In this document: positions 9,095 to 17,957 of the stretch, piece by piece | Layout of the letters: every line of letters begins with the position of its first letter | Numbering within the stretch: the first letter of the stretch is position 1 | Source of the DNA: Pedobacter kyungheensis | Lineage (GTDB): Bacteria; Bacteroidota; Bacteroidia; Sphingobacteriales; Sphingobacteriaceae | Reading direction: 5' to 3' | Length of the DNA: 43,989 nucleotides | Assembly: GCF_000812965.1 (NCBI RefSeq) | Contig: NZ_JSYN01000039.1 | Span: 1 to 43,989 of the forward strand | The notes under the pieces: generated by a model | Databases searched by the model: none | What the model was told of the DNA's origin: nothing | What the model saw: the letters and a program-made list of their open reading frames with translations, nothing else | Position numbers and translations under genes: made by a program

Positions 9095-9102
9095 CAAATG
9101 TA
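9095..9102 (-). promoter_or_regulatory. Putative -7 element of the HU-SPOR/exb operon
   Basis: Minus strand reads TACATTTG, matching TAnnTTTG. It would give a leader of about 40 bases before the start at 9049. No clear -33 TTG at standard spacing. Confidence 0.4.
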
Positions 9103-9303
9103 GCAATGACCATATTTTTAATTTTCGGTTAAAAAATTGAATACAAGAAAGATATGATTTTTTATGGATGATAACGATTTAAATTAAGTATTAGCAAAAA
9201 TGATACCTGTATCTTCTTAACATAACGTTGATAAACGCAGAAATGGTATATCCCCAGCCAAATCACTCGCCACTTCTATTGAATTTAAAGGCTTGTTATT
9301 TAC

Positions 9304-9340
9304 AAAAAACGCCTTTAAGCAATGTGCTTAAAGGCGTTTG
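9304..9340 (-). terminator. Rho-independent terminator after the barrel gene
   Basis: A perfect 13-bp stem (acgcctttaagca at 9309-9321, tgcttaaaggcgt at 9325-9337) with a 3-base loop, followed on the minus strand by a T run. It splits the TPR-barrel pair from the HU-SPOR operon. Confidence 0.88.
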
Positions 9341-9359
9341 GGTTTGATGTTTGTTAATC

Positions 9360-11057
9360 CTAAAATGAATAGGTCAATCCACCAAAAATATTAAAGCCAT
9401 TTACCTGATAAAACAGGTAACGGTTATAATTTTTATTCAAAATGTTGTTTGCTTTGGCAAAAACAGAGAATTTATTGTTAATTCTGTAATCTGCACCCAG
9501 ACCTAAATCAACAAAGCCTTTAACGGTTTCGATCGATTCGATTGAAGTATTAGGTACTACATATTGTTGTGGGTTAACCGGTTGTGCAATGTATAATTTT
9601 GCTTTAACATCGTCCTGAATAACTACTGCTACATTAAAGCTTAATTTTTTATTGTAGGTGTACACAAAGTTCGAACTTACTTTTAAGCCTGGTTTAAACC
9701 ACGAGTAGGTTTCCTGTGCAGGTTTCCAATCGTCGATATTTAATTTACCTGTCCATTTCAATGCATCGCTTACCTGTACAGAAATTTCGCCTTCTAAACC
9801 GGTAAGTTTGGTTTTACCGAAATCGTAAATCACATCAAACTTATTAAAATCGGTATAGTTGTTTACAAACAGTGGCATATCATCAAACTGTTTTACGTAA
9901 ATGCGGGCTTTGTAACCAAAACCTGGTCCGCCGGTACCTTTAATACCTGCACTGAAGCTTAATTTTTCGATGGTATTTCGGATATTGATGTTGCTGTTTA
10001 ACCAAGGGTTTTCATCAGTTAAACCTTTAAGCGAGTTTCTGTTTACATCGCCTTTTACCTCACCAAAAACCTGCAGGTAATCTGGGATCAAAGTGAAATC
10101 GGCAGTAACAGCAGGGAAAATCCTCGAGCTGCTAAAAGCTCCAAACTCCTGTACAAAGTTAATTCCAGCTGTAATTTTTGCACCATTCACCTGCAAGCGG
10201 ATGTAAGGGTTTAAACGCAATAAATTGTTGCCTACACTGGTTAAAGCATCTTTGGTATTGCCAAACTCAGTTGCAGCTGCCAGGCCTAAGTTAAACGAGC
10301 TGATGCGCTTGTTTAAATAACCATTCAGCGTAAAGTAATTTTCTTTGGCGCTAAACTTATCACCCCAGATATAACCATTGGCTTTTAAGGCATAGCTAAA
10401 AGCATCCTGATCTTCGGTAAAGTTTTTCACCATTTCGCCTTCCAGCTCAACAAAGGTTAAGGCTTGTTTTTCAGGATTTGGATTTAAGGTTGGGCGGGCA
10501 TCGTCAATACCATAAAAATAGGTGCCGTTGCGTTCAAAATTAAGTTTACCGCTGAAGGTATTTTCGTCTAATATGCTGCGTCCAAAAACACTCAATTGCT
10601 GGCTGCTGCTGTTTTGTTTATTCAGCTTGCCTTCCTGACTAAAATGCCTGAAATAACCGCCAAGTTGCAAACCTTCGTCTTTACCAGTATTGAAGTAAGC
10701 TTCGCCTAAAAGCGTAGCCTGCGAGCCAAAAGCACCTTTAACATAATTATTTACCAAAATACTGGCTTTCTCTTCGGCAAGGGCCTGGGCCTGTAATTTC
10801 TGGATATCACTATTCAATTCCAGTTTTCTGTCGGTAATGCTGTAATTCAGTTTGGCCTTGTAGGTTTTAACGTCATCCAGATTCGGACTTCTTCTCAGTT
10901 TTACTGCTTCGGCCAAAATGGGCTTGTAAGGGCGTACCACTTCAATCTCTTCGTTTACAGCAGTTTTTTCTTCAGGCTTTTTATCCTGCGCCTGGGCAGT
11001 CATTAATCCAGCAGCTAAAAGAAACAGTGAACTATATATATATTTAATCGATTTCAT
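9360..11057 (-). CDS. Plug-less TonB-receptor-like outer-membrane beta-barrel
   Basis: Outer-membrane protein of 565 aa. Signal peptide at about residues 1-23 (ending TAQAQ). A short N-terminal stretch (EEIEVVRPYKPILAEAVKLRR) precedes alternating amphipathic strands typical of a barrel, and the C-terminus ends in FGGLTYSF, with the terminal Phe used for BAM-dependent insertion. The last third resembles TonB-dependent receptor barrels (FVDLGLGADYRINNKFSVF), but no carboxypeptidase-like domain or plug of normal size fits before the barrel. Its start lies 4 bases after the stop of the TPR gene, so they are coupled. Substrate unknown; it may be a channel or scaffold and not a transporter. Confidence 0.78.
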   Translation of the reverse strand: MKSIKYIYSSLFLLAAGLMTAQAQDKKPEEKTAVNEEIEVVRPYKPILAEAVKLRRSPNLDDVKTYKAKLNYSITDRKLELNSDIQKLQAQALAEEKASILVNNYVKGAFGSQATLLGEAYFNTGKDEGLQLGGYFRHFSQEGKLNKQNSSSQQLSVFGRSILDENTFSGKLNFERNGTYFYGIDDARPTLNPNPEKQALTFVELEGEMVKNFTEDQDAFSYALKANGYIWGDKFSAKENYFTLNGYLNKRISSFNLGLAAATEFGNTKDALTSVGNNLLRLNPYIRLQVNGAKITAGINFVQEFGAFSSSRIFPAVTADFTLIPDYLQVFGEVKGDVNRNSLKGLTDENPWLNSNINIRNTIEKLSFSAGIKGTGGPGFGYKARIYVKQFDDMPLFVNNYTDFNKFDVIYDFGKTKLTGLEGEISVQVSDALKWTGKLNIDDWKPAQETYSWFKPGLKVSSNFVYTYNKKLSFNVAVVIQDDVKAKLYIAQPVNPQQYVVPNTSIESIETVKGFVDLGLGADYRINNKFSVFAKANNILNKNYNRYLFYQVNGFNIFGGLTYSF

Positions 11058-11061
11058 AATG

Positions 11062-14000
11062 CTACTTCTTCTTGTTTAGTTTTTCCAGTTTTTCTTTGGC
11101 TGTAGGGATGATGTCATCCTTACCATCGTAATTATCAATGATACTGAGAAGTGTACTTTTTGCCTGTAAATTATCTTTCAGGGCCACATAGTTATCAGAT
11201 AGCAGGATAAATGATTTAGCTACCCAATAATCATAAGAAGCCATGTTATTGATCAGATCGAAACAGGTTTTAGATGAGGTTTTGTAATCGCCCTTGTTAT
11301 ACTCAACCAAAGCGAGATTGTATTTTGCCTCGGCAGCGGCAATTGTTTTGGTTTTGGCCACTACGTTTTTAAATTCTTTAACCGCTGTGGTGGTATCGCC
11401 TTTTAACAGATAAGCTTTACCTGAGAATAAACCTGAACTATTTTTCTCTTCTTCCGAAGCTTTTTCCGAATCTTTGGTCAACTGTGCATATTTAAGCATG
11501 TCATCAGGCATGTTTAAAGCCGTGTAAGCCTTTAACAGGTTGTTGATGGCAAAACTATAGTGCGATTTATAATCAGTTGTTGTCTCTAATCTTTTTAAGT
11601 AAACAATGGCTTCGTTATACTTTTTTTGATCGAGGAATAATTGCGAAATGCTAACCAACGAACGTTCGGTATAATCGCTGGTCCAATCGTTCAGGATAAA
11701 TTCGTAATCCGGGATGGCTTCATCCGGACGTTTTAATTTCACCAGCGATTCAGCCCTGATAAATTTGGCTTCTTTCTCGTGGTTGGCTTTCGGGAATTTA
11801 TCGAAATAAGCATTAACCGCCTGGAAAGCTCCGTTGGCATCGCCTTTTAAATAGAGGTTATTTACGGCTGCAAAAACGATATTATCCTGCTCATTGCTTG
11901 AGTAATTGCCAAGTGGGGTGGTATTGGCATAAGCAATGAAACCATTGGCATCGCCACGATCTACGTAGATATTTTTGATCGATTCCATCGCCTGTTTGGC
12001 TTCATCGGTAGTTGGGTAATCGGTAATTACCTTTTTAAACGATTCTAAGGCGGCATCGTCCTGGTCCTGGTTGTATTGCACCAAACCAATAGTTACCAAA
12101 GCTTTGGCTACATAACTGCTGCGTGGATATTTGGCTACCAAAGCAACCAGATCGGATTTAGATTTATCGAAGTCCCCTTTGTTAAAATAAGTGTAGGCGG
12201 TTTCGAAACCGGCATCATCAGCGTAGTTCGAATTCGGGAATTTAGAAAGCAAACTTTGCATGGTACCAATTTTAGCATCATACTGGTTTTCCAGCCCCTG
12301 GATCATCCCTTTCTGGAAAGTGGCGTAATCTTCGGCGCTGGTATGTCTGTTGATGATTTTATTGTAATTCGCCATCGCATCGCCATAGTTCTTGTTTACG
12401 AAATAAGAGTCGGCTAAACGGATGGTGGCATCGTCAATGGTTTTCTGGTCTTTATCGTTTCCGGCTAAAAACTTCTCGAAATAGTTGGCGGCTTTGCTGT
12501 ATTTTTCATCTTCAAAAGCTGCATAAGCCAGGGCGTAGTTGGCAAAATTGTAAACGCCGGTTTTGTCGGCATCCTGCATTTTCAAAAACTTCTCGAAAGT
12601 AGTTACAGCTTCGCCATATTTACGCAGCTCGTACATCGATTCTGCTTTCCAATAGGTGCTTAAAGCATGTATTTCACTGTCTTCTGCAAATTTCTCTGAA
12701 CGTAAGAACATCGATAATGCATTGGGGAATGCTCTTTCGTTATAGAATTCCAGGCCACGGAAATAGGTAACTTTCTGGTAAGCTTCTTTGGCTTCTAAAG
12801 TTTTATCGGGGATTGATTCTAAAATATCAACTGCAGCCTGATAGTTTTTAGTGGTAAGCAACACTTCGCCCAACAAAGTTTTAGCTTCGTTTATTTTGCG
12901 CGATTTAGGGAAGTTTTTTAAGAAACCCTGTGTAGCCTCTAATGCCTGCTGATGGAATTCAAGCTCGTAGCTTAATTTTGCATAGTTTAACCAGGCTTCT
13001 TCCTGGATGGCTTTGTCGAAATCTAAACGCGATGCCCTGAAAAAGGCACTTTGTGCTTTTTGTTTATTGTTTAACTGGATAAAAGCTTTACCCAGCGTAT
13101 GCATACCGTTTTGCAGGTAAATATCGTCGGTATTCAACTTTTCTAAAACCGCTACCGATTCTTTGTATTTCTTGTTTTGGAACAAAGAATAACCATACTG
13201 GTAAATGAAAAGGTTGTTTTTGGTTTCGCTTTTATCTTTAGCATAAAAATCTGCAAAGTATTTCTCTGCGTTTTTAAAATCAGATTTTGCAAAGTAAGAG
13301 GCTGCCACCAAACTCAACATTTCGGGTTCAAACTGTTGTTTGGTTTTTTGCATAATGGGCAGCGCATAGCTGATCACATCATCGTAACGCTCATCTAAGT
13401 AATACATCGAGGTGATGTAGTAGGGATAGCTGGCCTCGTAAGTTGGCGAACCTTTTAGTTTTTCGAAATTAGCAAGGGCTGTTTTATACTCTTTGTTTAA
13501 ATAATTGATGTAAGCAAAATAGTAGGTAGCACTTTCCTGAAAGGCACCTTCTTCTTTTTTAACTTTCTCGAATAAGGGTTCTGCTTTTTCGTAATCTTTA
13601 AGCTCGAAATAAGCATAACCCTGTTTAAACTGGTATTCGTTTCTTTGTTTGCCCGAAAGGGTAGAGGGATCGGTTTTTTCGAACCACTCTAAAGCTTTTT
13701 TATAGTTTTTTTGGTTGAAATAGGTTTTTCCAACATAAAAATAAGCCAGCTTGGTGTTTGGGTTTAGCGGATAATCGCGGATAAAAGCCTGAAACAGACT
13801 TTCGGCATCGCTATTGGTTAACTCCAGTGCGCAAACGGCAGCATAGAATTTTGCATTTTCTTTTAACAGCGAAAGCTCGGCGTTGCTTTCGGTTTGGGTA
13901 GAAGGTTTATAACGTTGCAGCTCAACGAGTTTAAACTGTTGTGCGGCTGCCGTATATTTTTCTTTGTCTAATAACTCTAAGCCCGTTTGATAGTTTTTAT

Positions 14001-14094
14001 TAAGATTTTGCACGGCGCTAACCTGGGCGTAGGTGCTCAAACCTCCTGCTACAAATAGCGGAATTAGTAAGTATTTTTTCTGCATTGGTTTCAA
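11062..14094 (-). CDS. Large tetratricopeptide-repeat periplasmic protein
   Basis: Secreted protein of 1010 aa built almost wholly of TPR-type helix pairs, starting after a signal peptide at about residues 1-23 (STYAQ). Repeats such as YFYVGKTYFNQKNYKKALEW and YKTSSKTCFDLI recur to the end, giving roughly 20-25 units. The fold is a long superhelical scaffold for protein contacts. It is the first gene of a two-gene unit with the outer-membrane barrel, so they probably work together, for example as a periplasmic adaptor of the barrel. Its function is not known from sequence. No sign of frameshift or truncation. Confidence 0.82.
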   Translation of the reverse strand: MKPMQKKYLLIPLFVAGGLSTYAQVSAVQNLNKNYQTGLELLDKEKYTAAAQQFKLVELQRYKPSTQTESNAELSLLKENAKFYAAVCALELTNSDAESLFQAFIRDYPLNPNTKLAYFYVGKTYFNQKNYKKALEWFEKTDPSTLSGKQRNEYQFKQGYAYFELKDYEKAEPLFEKVKKEEGAFQESATYYFAYINYLNKEYKTALANFEKLKGSPTYEASYPYYITSMYYLDERYDDVISYALPIMQKTKQQFEPEMLSLVAASYFAKSDFKNAEKYFADFYAKDKSETKNNLFIYQYGYSLFQNKKYKESVAVLEKLNTDDIYLQNGMHTLGKAFIQLNNKQKAQSAFFRASRLDFDKAIQEEAWLNYAKLSYELEFHQQALEATQGFLKNFPKSRKINEAKTLLGEVLLTTKNYQAAVDILESIPDKTLEAKEAYQKVTYFRGLEFYNERAFPNALSMFLRSEKFAEDSEIHALSTYWKAESMYELRKYGEAVTTFEKFLKMQDADKTGVYNFANYALAYAAFEDEKYSKAANYFEKFLAGNDKDQKTIDDATIRLADSYFVNKNYGDAMANYNKIINRHTSAEDYATFQKGMIQGLENQYDAKIGTMQSLLSKFPNSNYADDAGFETAYTYFNKGDFDKSKSDLVALVAKYPRSSYVAKALVTIGLVQYNQDQDDAALESFKKVITDYPTTDEAKQAMESIKNIYVDRGDANGFIAYANTTPLGNYSSNEQDNIVFAAVNNLYLKGDANGAFQAVNAYFDKFPKANHEKEAKFIRAESLVKLKRPDEAIPDYEFILNDWTSDYTERSLVSISQLFLDQKKYNEAIVYLKRLETTTDYKSHYSFAINNLLKAYTALNMPDDMLKYAQLTKDSEKASEEEKNSSGLFSGKAYLLKGDTTTAVKEFKNVVAKTKTIAAAEAKYNLALVEYNKGDYKTSSKTCFDLINNMASYDYWVAKSFILLSDNYVALKDNLQAKSTLLSIIDNYDGKDDIIPTAKEKLEKLNKKK

Positions 14095-14548
14095 ATATGG
14101 TTGGTACTAAATTAGAAATAGTATCAAAGCTTATCAACAGAAGTAATTAACATCTGTTAATAACACAATTAAACGACAGGTTTTTTGCTTTGGTATTGGC
14201 TGAAGTGCGAATGTGGAAAATTACCGGTTCATTCGTTCAATAGTCATTTGTTCATTGGTGGATTTATCGCGGACAATGAAATTGGTTCACTGGTTAATTG
14301 TTTAAATCGGTTAACTGTATTGTTGTAATTGTTGCATTGCTAACTGGAAACTGCCAATTGAAAACTGCATAATTGGTTAACTGGTTAATTGTTTAAATCG
14401 GTTAACTGTATTGTTGGAGATTGTTGCATTGCTAACTGGAAACTGCCAATTGAAAACTGCTTAGTGGGTTAACTGGTTAATTGTTTAAATCGGTTAATTG
14501 TAAAGAAAACCTACTCCAAACTAACAACTCCAAACTCCCAGCTCAACT
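14095..14548. other. Intergenic region dominated by a tandem repeat
   Basis: 454 bases between the TPR gene and pyrB. The left part is AT-rich and should carry the TPR-gene promoter (a near match CATATTTG lies next to its start). The right part is the 91/92-base tandem repeat described separately. No gene seen. Confidence 0.6.
14284..14507. repeat. Tandem repeat, 91-92 base unit, about 2.4 copies
   Basis: Units begin at 14284, 14375 and 14467 with ggtt(a/c)actggttaatt. Each continues as gtttaaatcggttaa and, in the two full copies, a tail with taactggaaactgcc. Units differ at only a few positions. The tail motif actgccaattgaaaactg recurs in inverted form (cagttttcagttggcagt) near 31545-31562, so the unit belongs to a dispersed family. 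Confidence 0.85.
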
Positions 14549-15478
14549 CTAGCCCTGACTCGCAAGTAAATACAACACCGCCATACGAATGGCAACACCG
14601 TTTTCTACCTGCTCCAGAATAATAGATTGTTTGCTATCGGCTACATCGCTGGTAATCTCTACACCGCGGTTTATCGGGCCCGGGTGCATTACAACGATTT
14701 CTTTATCCAGATTATCTAAGATTTGTTTGTTTAAGCCATACATCATGGCGTATTCTCTTAGCGAAGGGAAATATTTTATGTCCTGGCGCTCTAACTGAAT
14801 GCGCAGCATATTGGCTACATCGCACCAGTTCAGGGCTTTAATCAGGTTGTGTTCTACTTTTACACCCAGTTGGTGGATGTGCTTAGGAATAAGTGTAGTA
14901 GGCCCGCATACCATTACTTCGGCACCTAAGCGCTGTAAGCAAAGGATATTGGAAATGGCCACACGCGAGTGCAAAATATCGCCCACAATAACCACTTTTT
15001 TGCCTGCAACATCGCCCAGTTTCTGGCGGATAGAGAAAGCATCAAGCAAGGCTTGTGTAGGGTGCTCGTGTGCACCGTCGCCTGCATTTACAATCTGGGC
15101 TTTAACGTGTTTGCTTAAAAACTGACCGGCACCTGCATATGGATGGCGCATCACCACCATATCCACCTTCATTGATAGGATGTTGTTTACCGTATCAATA
15201 AGGGTTTCGCCTTTACTTACCGACGAAGATGAGGCGGCAAAATTTACCACATCAGCCGAAAGCCTTTTTTCGGCAAGCTCGAAAGAAAGCTTGGTTCTGG
15301 TAGAGTTCTCGAAAAAAATGTTGGCAATAGTAATATCACGAAGTGAGGGCACCTTTTTAATGGGCCTGTTAATCACTTCCTTAAAATTATCTGCAGTTTC
15401 GAAAATCAATTCGATATCATTCCGGTTAATATCTTTAATGCCTAAAAGATGTCGGGTTGATAATTTTTCTGCTGCCAT
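14549..15478 (-). CDS. pyrB: Aspartate carbamoyltransferase catalytic chain
   Basis: Catalyses carbamoyl phosphate plus aspartate to carbamoyl aspartate, the first committed step of pyrimidine synthesis, in the cytoplasm. 309 aa, full length. Carbamoyl-phosphate loop STRT at about residues 59-62, SSSVSKGET around 83-91 (the 80s loop with its Lys), HPTQALLDAF, and VMHPGPINRG near the C-terminus. Starts 7 bases after pyrR, with which it is co-transcribed. No pyrI regulatory chain lies nearby, so the enzyme is probably the PyrB trimer type. Confidence 0.96.
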   Translation of the reverse strand: MAAEKLSTRHLLGIKDINRNDIELIFETADNFKEVINRPIKKVPSLRDITIANIFFENSTRTKLSFELAEKRLSADVVNFAASSSSVSKGETLIDTVNNILSMKVDMVVMRHPYAGAGQFLSKHVKAQIVNAGDGAHEHPTQALLDAFSIRQKLGDVAGKKVVIVGDILHSRVAISNILCLQRLGAEVMVCGPTTLIPKHIHQLGVKVEHNLIKALNWCDVANMLRIQLERQDIKYFPSLREYAMMYGLNKQILDNLDKEIVVMHPGPINRGVEITSDVADSKQSIILEQVENGVAIRMAVLYLLASQG

Positions 15479-15485
15479 TTTTAAT

Positions 15486-16031
15486 TTATTGTTTTTCCGA
15501 TAATAAAACTACTTTGTCTTCACTGCCTTCGCTTGTCCAGGTTACTTTTACCTGTTGCGAATTGAGGCTGTCTACCTGATGGCCGATATAATCGGGCTCA
15601 ATGGGTAAATGCCTGCTGAACCTGCGGTCGATTAAAACCAAAAGTTCTACTTTTTCCGGACGGCCGTAAGCCAAAATAGCATCCATTGCTGCCCTGATAG
15701 TTCTGCCGGTCCAAAGTACGTCATCAATTAAGATTACTTTTTTGCCTTCGATGATAAAATCGATAGAATTGCTGCTTGCAGTTACCAGTCCGTCTTTACG
15801 GCGAAAATCATCCCTGAAAAAAGTAATATCAAGGTTACCCTTTAATATTTTTTTGTTTTTAAGGATGGTTTGTAATTCCTGGTGAATACGGTCGGCCAAA
15901 AAGATACCCCTTGGCTGAATGCCAATTAAAACGGTATTCGAGAAATCGTCGTGGTTTTCAATTAACTGATGGCAGAGCCTCTTAATTGTAATCTGAATTT
16001 TTTGTCCGTCAAGAAGTGTTTTCTTTTGCAT
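15486..16031 (-). CDS. pyrR: PyrR: pyrimidine regulator / uracil phosphoribosyltransferase
   Basis: Type I phosphoribosyltransferase-fold protein (181 aa) that in Firmicutes binds pyr mRNA and also makes UMP from uracil and PRPP. PRPP-binding motif VILIDDVLWTGRT is clear, as is IGIQPRGIFLADRI. I start at the ATG at 16031 (MQKKTLLDGQ); a TTG 18 bases earlier coincides with the end of the TATATTTG promoter element and is rejected. Co-directional with pyrB, 7 bases apart. The short leader leaves no room for a classical PyrR-binding attenuator in front of it, so mRNA attenuation is doubtful here and UPRTase activity or another mode of control may be the main role. Confidence 0.93.
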   Translation of the reverse strand: MQKKTLLDGQKIQITIKRLCHQLIENHDDFSNTVLIGIQPRGIFLADRIHQELQTILKNKKILKGNLDITFFRDDFRRKDGLVTASSNSIDFIIEGKKVILIDDVLWTGRTIRAAMDAILAYGRPEKVELLVLIDRRFSRHLPIEPDYIGHQVDSLNSQQVKVTWTSEGSEDKVVLLSEKQ

Positions 16032-16046
16032 TGAAGAAGGATTGGG

Positions 16047-16054
16047 CAAATATA
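16047..16054 (-). promoter_or_regulatory. Putative -7 element of pyrR-pyrB
   Basis: Minus strand TATATTTG, exact match to TAnnTTTG, ending 15 bases before the pyrR ATG. A clear -33 TTG is lacking. Predicts an mRNA leader of about 10 bases. Confidence 0.5.
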
Positions 16055-16145
16055 TAAAAATGTTTTAAGGTTGTAAAGCCAGATGCAGATTGTTTTGGCT
16101 TTCGTTGGTTAAAATCTTAATTTTCAGTTATTATGAATTGCAATA

Positions 16146-16973
16146 TTATGCACCATGCTGCTGGTAATCATCAATAAGTTGAAGGAGCTTGCTGTTTATT
16201 GTTTTTACCACTTCGAAAGTACCATTGCCAATCTCCTTACCATCAATTACGGCCACCGGCCAGGCATTTTTAGTAGAACTGCTGATAAAAGCCTCTTTAG
16301 CGGTGTATAACTCTTCGAGTTCAAAATCACGTTCTACTATTTTGTAGCCTGCAATTTCGAGCCCTAAAATTTTGCTGCGGGTAATTCCTTTTAAAATTTC
16401 TGTTTTAGGCGTCACAATCTGGTGATCGGTTACGATAAAGAAATTTGCCCTGGGGCACTCCCTGATTAAGCCGTTGTTGTGGTATAGTAAATCTTCTGCG
16501 CCACTGTTTTTAACAAACGATTGTAGCCTGATCGCCTGAAGATAATCGATCGTTTTAACCATCGGCAGTTGGCGCTGATGATTATAAGTAAGTAGTTTCA
16601 ACGGGTTTTTAAAAGGATCTGGATTAACTTCTAAAGGTGTTTGGGTAATAATCAGGTTGGGTTTGCTCATGGTATAGCCATCGTCGGCAAAACCACCGGT
16701 TAAAATTATTTTGATGCCCGAGTTGGGGATGTTATTTCTTTCGATCAGCTCGTTTATACTTTTACGCAGTTGCGTGCGATCAAAACTCACTTCCATATTC
16801 ATTTCCTGTGCCGAATGGTAAAACCGGTCGAAATAATTGTCGATAAAAATGGGTTTGTGATTGACCGTTTTAAGAAAATCGAAAATGCCAAAGCCTCTTT
16901 GTACAGCCAAATCTGAAACTGAAATATTGGCCTCTGCGGCCGGGTACAATTTGTTATTGATGGAAATATACAT
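16146..16973 (-). CDS. Class IV aminotransferase (branched-chain/D-amino acid/ADC lyase type)
   Basis: PLP-dependent fold-type IV enzyme of 275 aa. The PLP lysine is probably K140 (MVKTIDYLQ), with E172 in RECPRANFFIV supporting the cofactor; LKGITRSKIL binds the PLP phosphate, and the C-terminal EAFISSSTKNAWPV block is typical. Family members include branched-chain aminotransferase, D-amino-acid aminotransferase and aminodeoxychorismate lyase; the short length and lack of the ilvE arginine-rich signature leave the substrate open. It is upstream of pyrR in the same direction, 114 bases away, probably separately transcribed. Confidence 0.85.
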   Translation of the reverse strand: MYISINNKLYPAAEANISVSDLAVQRGFGIFDFLKTVNHKPIFIDNYFDRFYHSAQEMNMEVSFDRTQLRKSINELIERNNIPNSGIKIILTGGFADDGYTMSKPNLIITQTPLEVNPDPFKNPLKLLTYNHQRQLPMVKTIDYLQAIRLQSFVKNSGAEDLLYHNNGLIRECPRANFFIVTDHQIVTPKTEILKGITRSKILGLEIAGYKIVERDFELEELYTAKEAFISSSTKNAWPVAVIDGKEIGNGTFEVVKTINSKLLQLIDDYQQHGA

Positions 16974-17103
16974 CGCGCTGTGTGTTGAATATGATATTTA
17001 AAATTAAGCTAATTGAACTTGAATTGCTAAACTTTTAGCAGAATTGAAGGTTAATAATACAAAAGCCTGATTTTTATGCGGGTGTTAATTGTTAATTTTA
17101 GCC

Positions 17104-17505
17104 ATGCTTAACAAGCCAATAATCTTTTTTGATGGAGTGTGTAACCTTTGCAATGCGTCGGTTCAGTTTGTTATTGCACACGATAAAAAAGATCAGTTTG
17201 GTTTTACAGCGATTCAGGGAGAGTTGGCTAAAGCGGTTTTGCCTGAGTTTAAAATCGATCCGCGCCAGCTCAATACGGTAATGCTTTTAGAAGAAGGGAA
17301 ATTGTATACCAAATCTTCGGCGGCATTAAGGATTGCTAAAAAACTGGATGGGGCCTGGCCACTGTTGTATGGCTTTATTATCATTCCAAAATTTATTAGA
17401 GATTGGGTTTACAACATCATAGCCAAAAACCGCTACAAGTGGTGGGGTAAGGAAGAAAGCTGCTGGATACCTACGCCGGCTTTAAAAAGTAAATTTTATC
17501 CCTAG
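17104..17505 (+). CDS. DCC-family (DUF393, YuxK-like) thiol-disulfide protein
   Basis: Small protein of about 133 aa with the DxxCxxC signature near the N-terminus (FFDGVCNLCN, about residues 8-17), a thioredoxin-like redox motif that names the DCC family. The C-terminal half has the usual hydrophobic YGFIIIPKFIRDWVYN and RYKWWGKEESCW blocks. Cellular role unknown; some homologues are annotated as oxidoreductases. I start at the ATG at 17104; a TTG at 17089 adds only five residues. It is convergent with the small membrane protein 3 bases downstream. Confidence 0.85.
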   Translation: MLNKPIIFFDGVCNLCNASVQFVIAHDKKDQFGFTAIQGELAKAVLPEFKIDPRQLNTVMLLEEGKLYTKSSAALRIAKKLDGAWPLLYGFIIIPKFIRDWVYNIIAKNRYKWWGKEESCWIPTPALKSKFYP

Positions 17506-17508
17506 TAA

Positions 17509-17709
17509 TTACTGGCCGTTATTCTTTTTGCGTGGCGACCAAAGCCACAAAGTGAGGATAATTAAAGGAATACAGATACTTAGCGCAATTACAATCATGA
17601 TTTCACGCTGTTTAACCATATCCGGCTCAGTAGAGGTAAATACATATACTGCTTCTTTAATGGCAAAAAGTGTAATAATGGTGCAGATTACGGCAAATAC
17701 TTTCCTCAT
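17509..17709 (-). CDS. Small two-helix membrane protein, unknown function
   Basis: 66 aa with two membrane helices (about 3-25 and 37-57) separated by a polar loop and followed by a basic tail (RKKNNGQ). The ATG start and hydrophobic pattern look real. No family recognised. It ends 3 bases from the stop of the DCC-family gene. Confidence 0.6.
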   Translation of the reverse strand: MRKVFAVICTIITLFAIKEAVYVFTSTEPDMVKQREIMIVIALSICIPLIILTLWLWSPRKKNNGQ

Positions 17710-17795
17710 GTTTTGAATTTGAATGCAAAGATTGCATTAATTTTTAATATTATTTTAGCTTTTTATTAGAGTGATGAATGATATATCGCAGAGGA

Positions 17796-17917
17796 TCGTC
17801 ATTGCGAAGCCAATTCTTCATTGGCTGAAGCAATCTTAAAGCGGTCGCTGTAAGCCCGTTTTGTAAGATTGCTTCCCCTAAAAACGGGCAGACTGTCGTC
17901 TCTCCTTGCAATGACGA
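17796..17917. repeat. Palindromic intergenic repeat, family A copy 2
   Basis: 122 bases bounded by perfect 10-base inverted ends (tcgtcattgc and gcaatgacga). The inside carries gaagcaatctt and aagattgcttc, again inverted, and the segment aaaacgggcagactgtcg shared with the copy at 24464-24517. Confidence 0.75.
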
Positions 17918-17957
17918 ATTTCTATTGAGGATATCATTGATAACGGAGTACAACAAA

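Larger units (their letters stand above)
9050..9359. other. Intergenic region with promoter and terminator
   Basis: 310 bases between the HU-SPOR start and the barrel stop. It holds the -7 element at 9095-9102 and the terminator at 9304-9340, described separately. Nothing else was recognised in the remaining AT-rich sequence. Confidence 0.6.

Noticed and set aside
14284..14507. CRISPR array
   Set aside because: The units are 91-92 bases long and repeat in full, with no unique spacers, and no cas genes are near.
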